Below the pieces are notes generated by a model. That model had not been told where the DNA came from. It did not search any database and saw nothing but the letters and a program-made list of their open reading frames with translations. The position numbers and the translations under genes were made by a program. Below, in pieces: positions 54,567 through 62,633 of a stretch of DNA of 64,000 bases. Origin of the DNA: Synergistota bacterium (lineage in GTDB: Bacteria > Synergistota > GBS-1); the NCBI GenBank assembly GCA_025060595.1, contig JANXBX010000001.1, positions 121,696 through 185,695 on the forward strand, read 5' to 3'. Numbering within the stretch: position 1 is the first letter of the stretch; the number at the start of each line of letters is the position of its first letter.

Positions 54567-55532
54567 CTATACAAATCTGGTAATTTTATCATATTTATGA
54601 AAACTAAAAGACGTATCAAAATGAGCGTCAAAAACCTCAAACATCAAATTAATATCTGGTTCTGAATCTGTCCAAATCTTAAAAGCTAAAGCGGCTTGAT
54701 AAATCAACATTCCTTTACCAGAAAGAGTTTTAGCTCCGACTCTCTCAGCACACTGAAGCATTTTAGTTTTTGGGGGATCATAAACTATGTCACACACTAA
54801 CTGGTTTGCCCTAAAGTCCTCCTCGCAAAGGAGAGACTCTTCTTTAGAAGAATACATTCCAACGCTAGTGGTGTTTATAATAACATCAAACTCTCTTGCC
54901 ATACCAATTTTTAACTCACTTAACGGGATAAAACTACTCTTTCCAGGAAAAAGCTTGTTTAAATCCTTAACCAACCTTTCTCCTCTTTCAACACTCCTAT
55001 TAACTATAACTAAGGCTTCTACCCCACTTTTAAGCATCTCAAAGGATATTGATCTAGCGGAACCCCCAGCTCCAAGTATTAGAACCCTTTTACCCTTAGG
55101 GCCTTCCCCAAAAGCCTCTATGAAAGAAATCATAAAACCCATACCATCGGTGTTATAGCCTATAAGCTTCCCATCTTTAAGGGCTATAGTATTTACAGAC
55201 TTACAAAGAGATGCACTTTCATCAAGCTCATTGAGAAAATCAATAACCTTCTCTTTCCAAGGAATGGTTACATTAAAACCAACAAAGTTAAAATAGGACA
55301 TTCCTTTAACTATTCCTTCAAGATACCCTTCTTCCCTAACCTCGATAGGCAGATATAGATAATCTAAACCTAGCTTTCTAAAACAAGCATTGTGTAACTT
55401 TGGAGAAAGGCTTTTAGAAAGGGGATACCCCACAATTCCTAAATACTTAGTTTTAACTGTTGGTATAAAACTATCATAATAAAGCCTATCCATTTCTTTT
55501 AAACTTTCCAATCTCGCTAGGGAAGACCCCAA
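54567..55532 (-). CDS. aroE: Shikimate dehydrogenase
   Basis: About 321 residues, some 40 longer than usual because of an N-terminal extension before GIVGYPLSKSLSPK. NVTIPWKEKV holds the catalytic lysine, GYNTDGMGF the aspartate, ILGAGGSARSISFE the NADPH site and LSGKGMLIYQAALAFKIW the C-terminal block. It reduces 3-dehydroshikimate. A GTG at 55541 lies inside the Shine-Dalgarno; the in-frame TTG at 55532 is 8 bases after GGGAGG and is preferred (an ATG follows at 55493). Expression is probably set by the leader and terminator upstream. Confidence 0.93.
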   Translation of the reverse strand: MGSSLARLESLKEMDRLYYDSFIPTVKTKYLGIVGYPLSKSLSPKLHNACFRKLGLDYLYLPIEVREEGYLEGIVKGMSYFNFVGFNVTIPWKEKVIDFLNELDESASLCKSVNTIALKDGKLIGYNTDGMGFMISFIEAFGEGPKGKRVLILGAGGSARSISFEMLKSGVEALVIVNRSVERGERLVKDLNKLFPGKSSFIPLSELKIGMAREFDVIINTTSVGMYSSKEESLLCEEDFRANQLVCDIVYDPPKTKMLQCAERVGAKTLSGKGMLIYQAALAFKIWTDSEPDINLMFEVFDAHFDTSFSFHKYDKITRFV

Positions 55533-55557
55533 AGATACCACCTCCCAAAAGAGTAAT

Positions 55558-55590
55558 AAAAAAAGCCGCCACCGGGAAAGGTGGCGGCTT
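55558..55590 (-). terminator. Attenuator terminator upstream of aroE
   Basis: On the minus strand AAGCCGCCACC (55590-55580), a six-base loop, GGTGGCGGCTT (55573-55563), then a run of seven T. It is 11 bp and GC-rich, a strong intrinsic terminator only 26 bases before the aroE TTG. Confidence 0.92.
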
Positions 55591-55616
55591 TTCGTTCAAG
55601 CCTTAGAGGTAGATTC

Positions 55617-55727
55617 CTACCTCTTACAAAGCATAGCCAACCTTTCCCGCAACTTGGCGGGCCAAGTAAAGTAAAAATAATAATAAAAGGAAAACCACAC
55701 ATTAAGGTTGGCTACGCTTTTGACCAC
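55617..55727 (-). CDS. Aromatic leader peptide of aroE
   Basis: 36 codons, GTG start 7 bases after GGGAGG. Residues 10-23 read VWFSFYYYFYFTWP: two Trp, four Phe and four Tyr within twelve residues (11-22). It ends at TAG 55619-55617. This is the composition and position of a ribosome-stalling attenuator peptide of the TrpL/PheL kind, but it senses all three aromatic amino acids, fitting control of a common-pathway gene. It is too short and biased to be an ordinary protein. Confidence 0.85.
   Translation of the reverse strand: MVKSVANLNVWFSFYYYFYFTWPAKLRERLAMLCKR
55628..55720 (-). promoter_or_regulatory. Stem 1:2 of the aroE attenuator
   Basis: AAAGCGUAGCCAACCUU (55720-55704, codons 3-8 of the leader) pairs over 17 bp with AAGGUUGGCUAUGCUUU (55644-55628). 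A ribosome stalled in the aromatic run (55697-55662) would cover or melt strand 1 and free strand 2. Strand 2 could then pair with the terminator arm (GGCU/AGCC plus GGU/ACC). A ribosome finishing at 55617 would cover strand 2 and allow the terminator. A further hairpin GAGGUAG-GAAU-CUACCUC lies at 55604-55624. Confidence 0.7.
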
Positions 55728-55757
55728 GGGAATACCTCCCTCTTAAGCTATTGCTTA

Positions 55758-55788
55758 ATTATATATCACAAAGAGATAAACCTGTCAA
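55758..55788 (-). promoter_or_regulatory. Promoter of the aroE leader
   Basis: TTGACA (55788-55783) overlapping the dctQ stop, then TATATA at 55765-55760 (17-base spacing) or TATAAT at 55763-55758 (19-base). The start would be near 55751, about 25 bases before the leader GTG. Confidence 0.8.
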
Positions 55789-56315
55789 TAGGTCAAGGGC
55801 TCCTTTTGTTCAAGGCTTTCCTCCATGGGACATTCTTTAACCTTATCTTTAAATTTAAGTCGGCATATAAAGGATGCTATGGAATAAAGCAACATGATAA
55901 AGCCCGATATAGGCATACAGGAATATAAAATACGTTTGGGGAGCCTAAATATAGGAGTCCAATCAGTGGCTATGACCGTAAGCTTTAAACTATATATAAA
56001 AAGCGTAAGGAAAAAGAGAATATTTATAATACTAATAGCAATATCAAAGGCCTTCCTAGCCTTTCCCTTAAACCTAGAGGGAATAAGGTAAACCACAAAA
56101 TGTTCTCCCTCTCGCCATAAAGCAGCTGAACCATAAAAAACAAAGTAAGCAAACATCATCTCCACTATCTCGTCAAACCATCCAAAAGAAAAAACGGGTA
56201 TAAAGCGGAAAACCACATTACCTAAAACAAGAAAAAAGAGAGCGCTTAAAGAAAATATACTCATACCTCGTAAAAACTTTCCTAAAGCTCTATCAAAGCC
56301 CTTAATAAAATTCAT
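55785..56315 (-). CDS. dctQ: TRAP transporter small membrane subunit DctQ
   Basis: 176 residues with four membrane helices (about 18-36, 48-66, 88-108, 128-148). GNVVFRFIPVFSFGWFDEIVEMMFAYFVFYGSAALWREGEH contains the typical E-rich helix-2 signature. It is the last of the TRAP genes; the aroE leader promoter overlaps its stop. Gene order here is P-M-Q rather than the usual P-Q-M. Confidence 0.88.
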   Translation of the reverse strand: MNFIKGFDRALGKFLRGMSIFSLSALFFLVLGNVVFRFIPVFSFGWFDEIVEMMFAYFVFYGSAALWREGEHFVVYLIPSRFKGKARKAFDIAISIINILFFLTLFIYSLKLTVIATDWTPIFRLPKRILYSCMPISGFIMLLYSIASFICRLKFKDKVKECPMEESLEQKEPLTY

Positions 56316-56327
56316 CTTTATCTCCCC

Positions 56328-57608
56328 TCAACCAACTAGGTTAGGAAGAAATAGAGCTAACCCTGGCCATAGAGCCATGATCAAAGTTACTATGAAAATA
56401 CCGATAATATAAGGCAGGAGCTCCTTACTCAGAGTCCAAATATCAACACCACTTATACTCGCTACCGCATAAAGACTCATCCCTACAGGAGGAGTAACTA
56501 GACCAATCATGGAACACAATATCATGATTACTCCAAAGTGAACAAAATCTATATTATATCTGGCTATAAGAGGCATAAATATAGGAATAGTTATTACTAA
56601 GACAGCTATACCTTCAAGAAAACAACCTAAAACAAGCAGTACAGCAATTATCACCAGCAACAGACCAGTAGGTGTTGAAACCATAGATGTCAAGGCATTT
56701 ATAACAGCATCAGGTATCCGTTGATGAATCATTAACCAACCAAAAAATCCAGCCGTTGCAATTATAAACATGACACGAACAGAGTGAACCGTCGTTTCCC
56801 ACAATATCCTTGGTATATCTTTTATCGAAATTTCTTTGTATACAACAATACCTAAAAACAAAGCATAAACGCAAGCCACCATCGCAGCTTCAGTAGGTGT
56901 AAAAAGCCCTGATAAAATTCCTCCAATGATAATTACAGGCATAATAAGGGCAAGTGATGCCCCTTTAAAGCTCTCCCATATTTCTCTTGGAGAAGCGCGT
57001 TCACCCTTGGGATAGTTCCTAATTTTTGCCGTTATGTATACCGCAATCATCATAGCAATAGCCATCATAAAACCAGGAATGAAACCAGCCAAGAAAAGTT
57101 TCCCCACAGATGTATTAGTAAGGCTTCCATAAATTACAAAGGGGATGCTGGGAGGAACAACCGGACCTATCGTGGATGAGGCAGCAGTTACAGCAGCTGA
57201 AAAGGGTCTGTCGTAACCAGCCTCATCCATTGCCTTTATCTCAACCAACCCTAAGCCCGCAGCATCAGCCACTGCAGACCCAGACATCCCAGAAAAAATC
57301 AGACTTGCCAAAACGTTAACATGCCCGAGACCACCTTTAACATGACCAACCAAAGCGTTAGCAAACCTAAATATTCTCGTTGTCATACCCCCTGTATTCA
57401 TTAAGTTTCCAGCTAATATGAAAAAGGGTATCGCCAAAAGAGTGAAACCTGTAGTTGCAGCATACATACGCTGAGCTATCATAGTAAGGACATGAGTTTC
57501 TCCAAGATAAACGAAAAACCCAACCGCGGTTATACCCATAGACACAGCTACAGGAACCCCTAAAAACATCAAGCCAACTAATACCGCAAATATGGCAAAT
57601 GCCATCAT
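56328..57608 (-). CDS. dctM: TRAP transporter large membrane subunit DctM
   Basis: 426 residues with about 12 membrane helices, normal length. Signatures include FSGMSGSAVADAAGLGLVEIKAM, TIGPVVPPSIPFVIYG and GLVTPPVGMSLYAVASI. It is the sodium-driven carrier. It is 12 bases before dctQ and 35 after dctP. Confidence 0.95.
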   Translation of the reverse strand: MMAFAIFAVLVGLMFLGVPVAVSMGITAVGFFVYLGETHVLTMIAQRMYAATTGFTLLAIPFFILAGNLMNTGGMTTRIFRFANALVGHVKGGLGHVNVLASLIFSGMSGSAVADAAGLGLVEIKAMDEAGYDRPFSAAVTAASSTIGPVVPPSIPFVIYGSLTNTSVGKLFLAGFIPGFMMAIAMMIAVYITAKIRNYPKGERASPREIWESFKGASLALIMPVIIIGGILSGLFTPTEAAMVACVYALFLGIVVYKEISIKDIPRILWETTVHSVRVMFIIATAGFFGWLMIHQRIPDAVINALTSMVSTPTGLLLVIIAVLLVLGCFLEGIAVLVITIPIFMPLIARYNIDFVHFGVIMILCSMIGLVTPPVGMSLYAVASISGVDIWTLSKELLPYIIGIFIVTLIMALWPGLALFLPNLVG

Positions 57609-57643
57609 CCCAGCATCCCCAATCCCTTAAAAACCAGTTACTG

Positions 57644-58642
57644 TTACAATTTCTCTACCATCTTAAGGAATGTCTCTACATTTTCTTTTCCTGCATACTG
57701 AGCTATTCTTTCATAAGCCGGTCCCATCTTGGCCTTAAAAGGAGCGAGATCTGGCGTTGTAATTACCATACCCAATCCCTTCAGCTTTTCAATAAGCCCT
57801 GCTTCCTCATTAACAAGGGTTTGCCTCATATAATCTCCTGCCTTCTTACTCTCCTCAGCTATAATTTTTTGCTGTTCAGGTGTAAGTTTATCCCAGGCTT
57901 TCTTACTCATCACATGAACCATAGAGTTATAGCAGTGACGTGTTAAGGCCAAATACTTCTGAACCTCGTAAATCTTATTAGCATAGATAACAGCTATCGG
58001 GTTTTCCTGACCATCAACAACACCCTGCTTTAATGCCATATAAAGCTCAGCAAAAGATATCTTCGTAACTACAGCTCCTAAGGCTTCCATTGCAGCTTGA
58101 AGCTGGATCTCCGGCGGAGTACGAATCTTAAGACCTTTCACATCATCAGGTGAATTAATGGGGCGGACATTGTTTGTCAAGTTTCTGAAACCCCACTCCC
58201 AATTAGAAAGGAATATTAGACCTTGCTTCTCAAGTTCACCAGAAGTCCACTCCTTGAAGGGACCATCAAGAACCTTGTGAGCATGACTATAATCCCTATA
58301 AACGAAAGGCAACATAACAACAGCAAACTTCTTGGAATACTTATCTAATGCGCCTTGAGTAGGTAAGCTCATTTCTATAACACCAGCGATGTTTTGCTCC
58401 AAAAGTTGAGGTGGATCCCCAAGTTGATTATTCGGATAAACTGCTATAACTATTCCACCGTTAGTGCGCTTCTGGACATTCTCCGCAAACATATTAGCAG
58501 CGCGATCGCCAGGATGCCCTGGTGCAGCATAGTGACCAAACTTCATGGTTATGGTTTTCGCTTCGGCAACTGTAAATCCAGGTATGTAAGCTAATACTAT
58601 GGCCAAACACAACATAACCACTAAACCTACACTCCTCTTCAT
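57644..58642 (-). CDS. dctP: TRAP transporter substrate-binding protein DctP
   Basis: 332 residues with a signal peptide (about 1-28). NMFAENVQKRTNGGI and the arginine-containing GLKIRTPPEIQLQAAMEALGA, which anchors a carboxylate, plus ALKQGVVDGQENPIA, are DctP hallmarks. Linkage to KduI suggests a sugar acid such as a hexuronate or ketodeoxyuronate as substrate. Confidence 0.93.
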   Translation of the reverse strand: MKRSVGLVVMLCLAIVLAYIPGFTVAEAKTITMKFGHYAAPGHPGDRAANMFAENVQKRTNGGIVIAVYPNNQLGDPPQLLEQNIAGVIEMSLPTQGALDKYSKKFAVVMLPFVYRDYSHAHKVLDGPFKEWTSGELEKQGLIFLSNWEWGFRNLTNNVRPINSPDDVKGLKIRTPPEIQLQAAMEALGAVVTKISFAELYMALKQGVVDGQENPIAVIYANKIYEVQKYLALTRHCYNSMVHVMSKKAWDKLTPEQQKIIAEESKKAGDYMRQTLVNEEAGLIEKLKGLGMVITTPDLAPFKAKMGPAYERIAQYAGKENVETFLKMVEKL

Positions 58643-58722
58643 CTTTACCCCCCCTCTCTAGAAGCCTCTTATGAGGCCTTATATAAACGTGAACCTCAAA
58701 GGATTTTGGGTCCCAATCTATA

Positions 58723-59571
58723 TCAAAACAAACTATCTAAGGATACCGCATCCATATCATCGAAAGCCTGATTTTCCCCAACCATTCCCCACACAAAAGA
58801 GTAGTTGCATGTTCCAACACCGCAATGAATAGACCAACTCGGAGCTATCACTGCCTCTTCATTTCTTACCACTATGTGTCTCGTTTCTTTGGGAAGACCT
58901 ATGAAGTGAAAAACTATTGCATTCTGAGGAAGATCAAAATAAAGATAAACTTCCATACGTCTTTCATGGGTATGAGGAGGCATAGTATTCCAAACAGAGC
59001 CAACTTCTAAGCAAGTTACTCCCATTACTAAGTTACACGTGGGAAGAATCTCCGGGTGAAGCATCTGATAGATAGTCCTCTTATTACTAGTTTCTAAAGC
59101 TCCTAAGGATACCTTTCGAGCCTCTTCTTTTGTCACCCTACGAGTAGGAAAACTTGTGTGAGCTGTTCCACTTAAAAAATAAAACTTCGCAGGATCACTT
59201 GGGTTTAAGCTTCTTAAACGAACATCCTTATTCCCTTTCCCAACATAAAGCGCGTCCAACCTATTTAATGTGTATGAGACTCCGTCAACCAAAACCTCAC
59301 CTGGACCGCCTAAGTTTATAACTCCTAACTCTCGTCTTTCCAATAAATAGTCCGCTCCCAGAGTCTTCCTATTCATCTCAAGCTTTACTTCACTTAATGG
59401 AACAGCTCCTCCAACAATAATCCTATCTATATGAGAATAAATCAATTTTACCTTCTCAGGGACAAACAAATCCTGTATAAGAAATTCTCTCCTTAAAGCC
59501 TGAGTGTCTAATACTTTAGCATGGTCCGGATGTATGTTATAACGTATCTCTAAATCAATCTGACTACTCAT
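58723..59571 (-). CDS. kduI: 5-dehydro-4-deoxy-D-glucuronate isomerase KduI
   Basis: 282 residues, family length. RYNIHPDHAKVLDTQ begins the domain. The cupin zinc site is in MPPHTHERRMEVYLYF with a further histidine in SWSIHCGVGT. It converts 5-keto-4-deoxyuronate (from pectin, alginate or glycosaminoglycan breakdown) to 3-deoxy-D-glycero-2,5-hexodiulosonate. The ATG at 59571 follows GGAGGAG and overlaps the cupin stop by 8 bases; a longer reading to 59592 is rejected. Confidence 0.93.
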   Translation of the reverse strand: MSSQIDLEIRYNIHPDHAKVLDTQALRREFLIQDLFVPEKVKLIYSHIDRIIVGGAVPLSEVKLEMNRKTLGADYLLERRELGVINLGGPGEVLVDGVSYTLNRLDALYVGKGNKDVRLRSLNPSDPAKFYFLSGTAHTSFPTRRVTKEEARKVSLGALETSNKRTIYQMLHPEILPTCNLVMGVTCLEVGSVWNTMPPHTHERRMEVYLYFDLPQNAIVFHFIGLPKETRHIVVRNEEAVIAPSWSIHCGVGTCNYSFVWGMVGENQAFDDMDAVSLDSLF

Positions 59572-59959
59572 TTTTCTCCTCCTCCACAACAAGACCTTGC
59601 TTACGCATCAACTCCACATGGCTATCACGGGGCGGACAAAATATATCTATTCCCTTAAAACCAGTTTTTGTATAACCACCATGTTCTACATTGGGCGGAT
59701 GAACTACCACATCCCCTGCCTCCACATGGTATGTTTGTCCATCAATAACATGCTCCTCCGAACCCTCTAAAATAATCAAAATCTGCTCCGCCTCATGCCT
59801 ATGAAGCGGGAACTCTGTACCCGGTGGGTTTTCAATAAAGCTTATCAATATGTTTTCGCCTAATATGAAGCGCGTTTTAGAAGCTTCCGTTAACCAACTT
59901 ATAGGTAGCTCTGATATCCGGTATACGTAACGCTTGTCTTTCATTCTAAATTTCCCCAT
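59564..59959 (-). CDS. Small cupin protein, possibly KdgF-like
   Basis: 131 residues, a single cupin barrel. Metal ligands are in FPLHRHEAEQILIILEG (HxH, E) and HPPNVEHGGY. Small cupins next to kduI are often KdgF, which speeds ring opening of unsaturated uronates, so that is the best guess. AGGAGG is 8 bases before the ATG at 59959. First gene after the promoter and operator at 60008-60071. Confidence 0.78.
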   Translation of the reverse strand: MGKFRMKDKRYVYRISELPISWLTEASKTRFILGENILISFIENPPGTEFPLHRHEAEQILIILEGSEEHVIDGQTYHVEAGDVVVHPPNVEHGGYTKTGFKGIDIFCPPRDSHVELMRKQGLVVEEEKNE

Positions 59960-60007
59960 AAGATACACCTCCTAAAGATATTCAGAATCTCTAATAAGGT
60001 CTTACTT

Positions 60008-60024
60008 GTTTCAAAAAATGAAAC
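60008..60024. promoter_or_regulatory. KdgR-like inverted repeat operator
   Basis: GTTTCA-AAAAA-TGAAAC, a perfect 6-bp inverted repeat with 5-base spacing, just downstream of the cupin-kduI-dctPMQ promoter. It resembles the uronate regulator KdgR (IclR family) sites of enterobacteria. The cognate protein may be the IclR at 49751-50512 or lie outside the window. Confidence 0.6.
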
Positions 60025-60043
60025 TATGTGTTACATTATACAT

Positions 60044-60071
60044 TGTATAATAAATATTGACTATCTGTCAA
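60044..60071 (-). promoter_or_regulatory. Promoter of the cupin-kduI-dctPMQ operon
   Basis: TTGACA (60071-60066), a 16-base spacer and TATACA (60049-60044). A TATAAT at 60040-60035 is also present. The start would fall just before the inverted repeat at 60008-60024. Confidence 0.65.
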
Positions 60072-60086
60072 GGATGAAAATAAAAA

Positions 60087-60117
60087 CTCGGTAGCCCTGA
60101 AACGAAGGGCTACCGAG
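60087..60117 (-). terminator. Terminator after the 60172-60813 gene
   Basis: On the minus strand a perfect 12-bp stem CTCGGTAGCCCT/AGGGCTACCGAG with a 7-base loop, followed by TTTTTATTTTC. Confidence 0.9.
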
Positions 60118-60171
60118 CCACTAAACAGGAGAAAACGCAATTATACTTATCAACAACCTTGCTTTCCAGTT

Positions 60172-60813
60172 TTATGACTTCTTGAAAAGTATCTCTGTAG
60201 CCATAAATATACCCTTTGTTACGGTTTCGTATTGGTGCCAAGGATACTCACAATTTTCATCATACATTGGTATATGACTACAACCTGGAGCCATATATTC
60301 CTCACGATATAAGGTATTTAAATCTCGATCATAGTATTGCTGCATCTTCCCAATTCCGACAATTTGTGTATGAACTTCCATTATAGGAGGTCCTCCCCAA
60401 TGCGTCTTGTGAAGCCCTACGTTTAGTGGAATCGAGCCAGCAAAACACATATTTACCGCTAAATCCTCACCTACCTTTACCTTAGGAGAGCGCCAGAGTG
60501 CAACCCCTTTATGCCTTTCCTCACCAGTCACACTATAAGCAAGAGGCCATTTCTTTTTAACTTCCTCAAATAACGCTTCCTCATCAGGATAATCTGCAAA
60601 TTTTTCAACCACAAGACAACGTTTAACATTAACTATAGATGTATTTACCACCACTACCGATTGAAAAAACATAAGCGGTCTATTATTTATAAATAAAGGC
60701 TCTGTAGATACGTTTAACACAATACATTTCCCTATAATAAAATATTCCCTTTCATCAACTATATATTTAACAGGGAAAAAGGGCTCCGCAAAATCCAATG
60801 ATATGACACTCAT
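60172..60813 (-). CDS. Unknown His-rich protein in the sugar-acid cluster
   Basis: 213 residues; I do not recognise a family. It has no signal peptide. The C-terminal half is rich in possible metal ligands (LHKTHWGGPPIMEVHTQIVG; GCSHIPMYDENCEYPWHQYE) and is predicted mostly beta, so a divergent cupin is plausible. The ATG at 60813 is 5 bases after a G6 run; a GTG at 60819 lies too close. It follows the racemase-like gene by 21 bases and is closed by a strong terminator. Confidence 0.7.
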   Translation of the reverse strand: MSVISLDFAEPFFPVKYIVDEREYFIIGKCIVLNVSTEPLFINNRPLMFFQSVVVVNTSIVNVKRCLVVEKFADYPDEEALFEEVKKKWPLAYSVTGEERHKGVALWRSPKVKVGEDLAVNMCFAGSIPLNVGLHKTHWGGPPIMEVHTQIVGIGKMQQYYDRDLNTLYREEYMAPGCSHIPMYDENCEYPWHQYETVTKGIFMATEILFKKS

Positions 60814-60834
60814 TTTCACCCCCCCTTTAAAAAG

Positions 60835-61506
60835 CTATTTTAAAAGCTCTGCAATGTATTTGAAAGCTACCTCTCCAGCAAAAAGCACAGGAACTTTAAA
60901 AGATGCTTCTTTTATTCTATCTTCCATAACTGCAAAGGGTATCTGCCCCATTAAAATGCAATCTACTCCTTTCTTTTCCAACCTTTTCATATCCTCAATC
61001 ACTACCATTTCATATCTTTCAAATTCACCCTTATTAAACAACTCTAATGCCGAAGTATTCTCCGAGAAAATAATTTCGATTTTTTTCCCCATGGCTAAAG
61101 CTTTTGATTCCAGACTCTCCCTCACATATGGAATGACATATTCAGTTGTAACTTCAACACCAATTTTACTGTAACTTTCAATAGCTTTCTGATGCAATAT
61201 AGAATCCAACTGTATCACTGGTATATTCACTACCTTACTTGCATACTCCGTTGCCCTAGGCATTAAGCTACAGCAAGATACTACTAAACTACAACCTGAT
61301 TTTTCCAATTCATAAGCATAATTTGCATAACGCAAAAGATTTATCTTAGGAGTTACCCCGATAGGAGAGGAAAAATTATCTTTTTTTATCAGCCCATTAT
61401 AAATATGAATATACTCCACATCTGGCAAAAACCTTTTCATAAACTTCTCCACCATTCCAATGGTCACCGGCGTAGTATGAATAAAACCTACCAATTTTGA
61501 AGGCAT
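60835..61506 (-). CDS. Asp/Glu racemase-superfamily protein
   Basis: 223 residues of the Asp/Glu/hydantoin racemase fold. The first catalytic-cysteine position is VVSCCSLMPRA (about 75-80). The second half reads DCILMGQIPFAV where GCT(H/E) is expected, so the second cysteine is absent from its normal place. It may therefore be a decarboxylase- or isomerase-like member rather than a two-base racemase. GGGGAGG precedes the ATG. It lies between two Gfo/Idh genes and an unknown gene. Confidence 0.75.
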   Translation of the reverse strand: MPSKLVGFIHTTPVTIGMVEKFMKRFLPDVEYIHIYNGLIKKDNFSSPIGVTPKINLLRYANYAYELEKSGCSLVVSCCSLMPRATEYASKVVNIPVIQLDSILHQKAIESYSKIGVEVTTEYVIPYVRESLESKALAMGKKIEIIFSENTSALELFNKGEFERYEMVVIEDMKRLEKKGVDCILMGQIPFAVMEDRIKEASFKVPVLFAGEVAFKYIAELLK

Positions 61507-61539
61507 AATACCGCCTCCCCTCTTTAAAAAATCAATATA

Positions 61540-62617
61540 TTATACATTTAACCACCTTTTTTCTTTAGCCGATTTAAATAATTTATCTAATATTTTGAAT
61601 ATAAATCCCATCTTCTAAGGATGGAGCTGCAGGTTTACCCTCCTTAATAGCTTTAAGGAAGCTATAAATACTATGAAGGTGCCCTCCAAGCCAACCAGGT
61701 GAGTGTCTTGGAGAAGGAAAACACCTTTCGGGATATCTATTAAAACACTCTATTTTCTTATATCCCCTATTTCCTCCATAAGGACCAGATTTGTCATTTG
61801 CATCATAAAACCAAAGCCAATCAGGATTCTCAATGTCGAACTTAAGTGCCCCTTTTTCGCAATAAACTTCTACAATATATTCATTATTAGCACCATAGGC
61901 TATCTTACTTGCTTCAATAACTCCTTCAGCGCCATTTTTCATTTTAACTATAGCGAAAAAGGCATCTTCTGTACCCTCCTGCGCATTTTCACTTAAGTAT
62001 TTAACATCTGCAAGAAGACTATCAAAATCCCCCATAAGATAGCGTGCCATATCAGTAAGGTGACATCCCAAATCTATTATCGCCCCTGTTGCAAGCGCGT
62101 TAGGACTTGCGGTTCCTTCTAATCGACTCATAGTGTAATACCTTATATGAAAACCTATAGGTTTACCTATCCTCCCACTATCAATTATCTCCTTTGCCCT
62201 TATGGCACAAGGATAAAATCGAGAATGAAAACCAATTCTATGTATCACACTTTTACCTTGCAAAGCTTTTGAAATCTCTAAGGCATCCTCATAATTGGCT
62301 GTAAGAGGTTTCTCACAATAGATATGAGTATTCCTTTTTAAAGCCTCTATTACAACCTCTTTATGCGTATCATTAGGACTGCACACGTGAACTATATCCA
62401 GATCATTTTCAAAAAATTCTTTTATATCAGTGGTCCAAGTCTCAAAACCAAAGTCCTTAGCTGCTTTTTGGGCTGCTTCTTCCGGTAAAGTACATACTGC
62501 TTTAAATTTAATATCTATGGGAAGACCACCATAAAAAAACGGTATCGCTCTATATGCATACGTATGGGCCTTTCCCATGAATCCAAATCCTACTATACCC
62601 ACATTATAAACCTTCAT
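61540..62617 (-). pseudogene. Gfo/Idh/MocA oxidoreductase with a 3' frameshift
   Basis: The NAD-binding start VGIVGFGFMGKAHTYAYR and EKPLTANYEDALEIS, the usual lysine site, are intact. The open frame stops at 61583 with DGIYIQNIR. Removing one A from the A4 run at 61593-61596 restores DGIYIQILDKLFKSAKEKRW, ending LNV at TAA 61542-61540, the expected family C-terminus. So about 18 residues are lost by a one-base insertion, real or a sequencing error; the main domains would survive. ATG 62617 is 8 bases after GGAAGG. Likely a sugar or cyclitol dehydrogenase. Confidence 0.8.
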
Positions 62618-62633
62618 ACATACCACCTTCCCT

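Noticed and set aside
55558..55770. 6S-like or other structured non-coding RNA before aroE
   Set aside because: The rod-like pairing and terminator first suggested 6S RNA, but the region encodes a Shine-Dalgarno-led peptide with ten aromatic residues in twelve, which the attenuator model explains far better.
55581..55928. Plus-strand 115-residue ORF
   Set aside because: It runs across the aroE leader and into dctQ on the other strand, with no ribosome site and no family resemblance.
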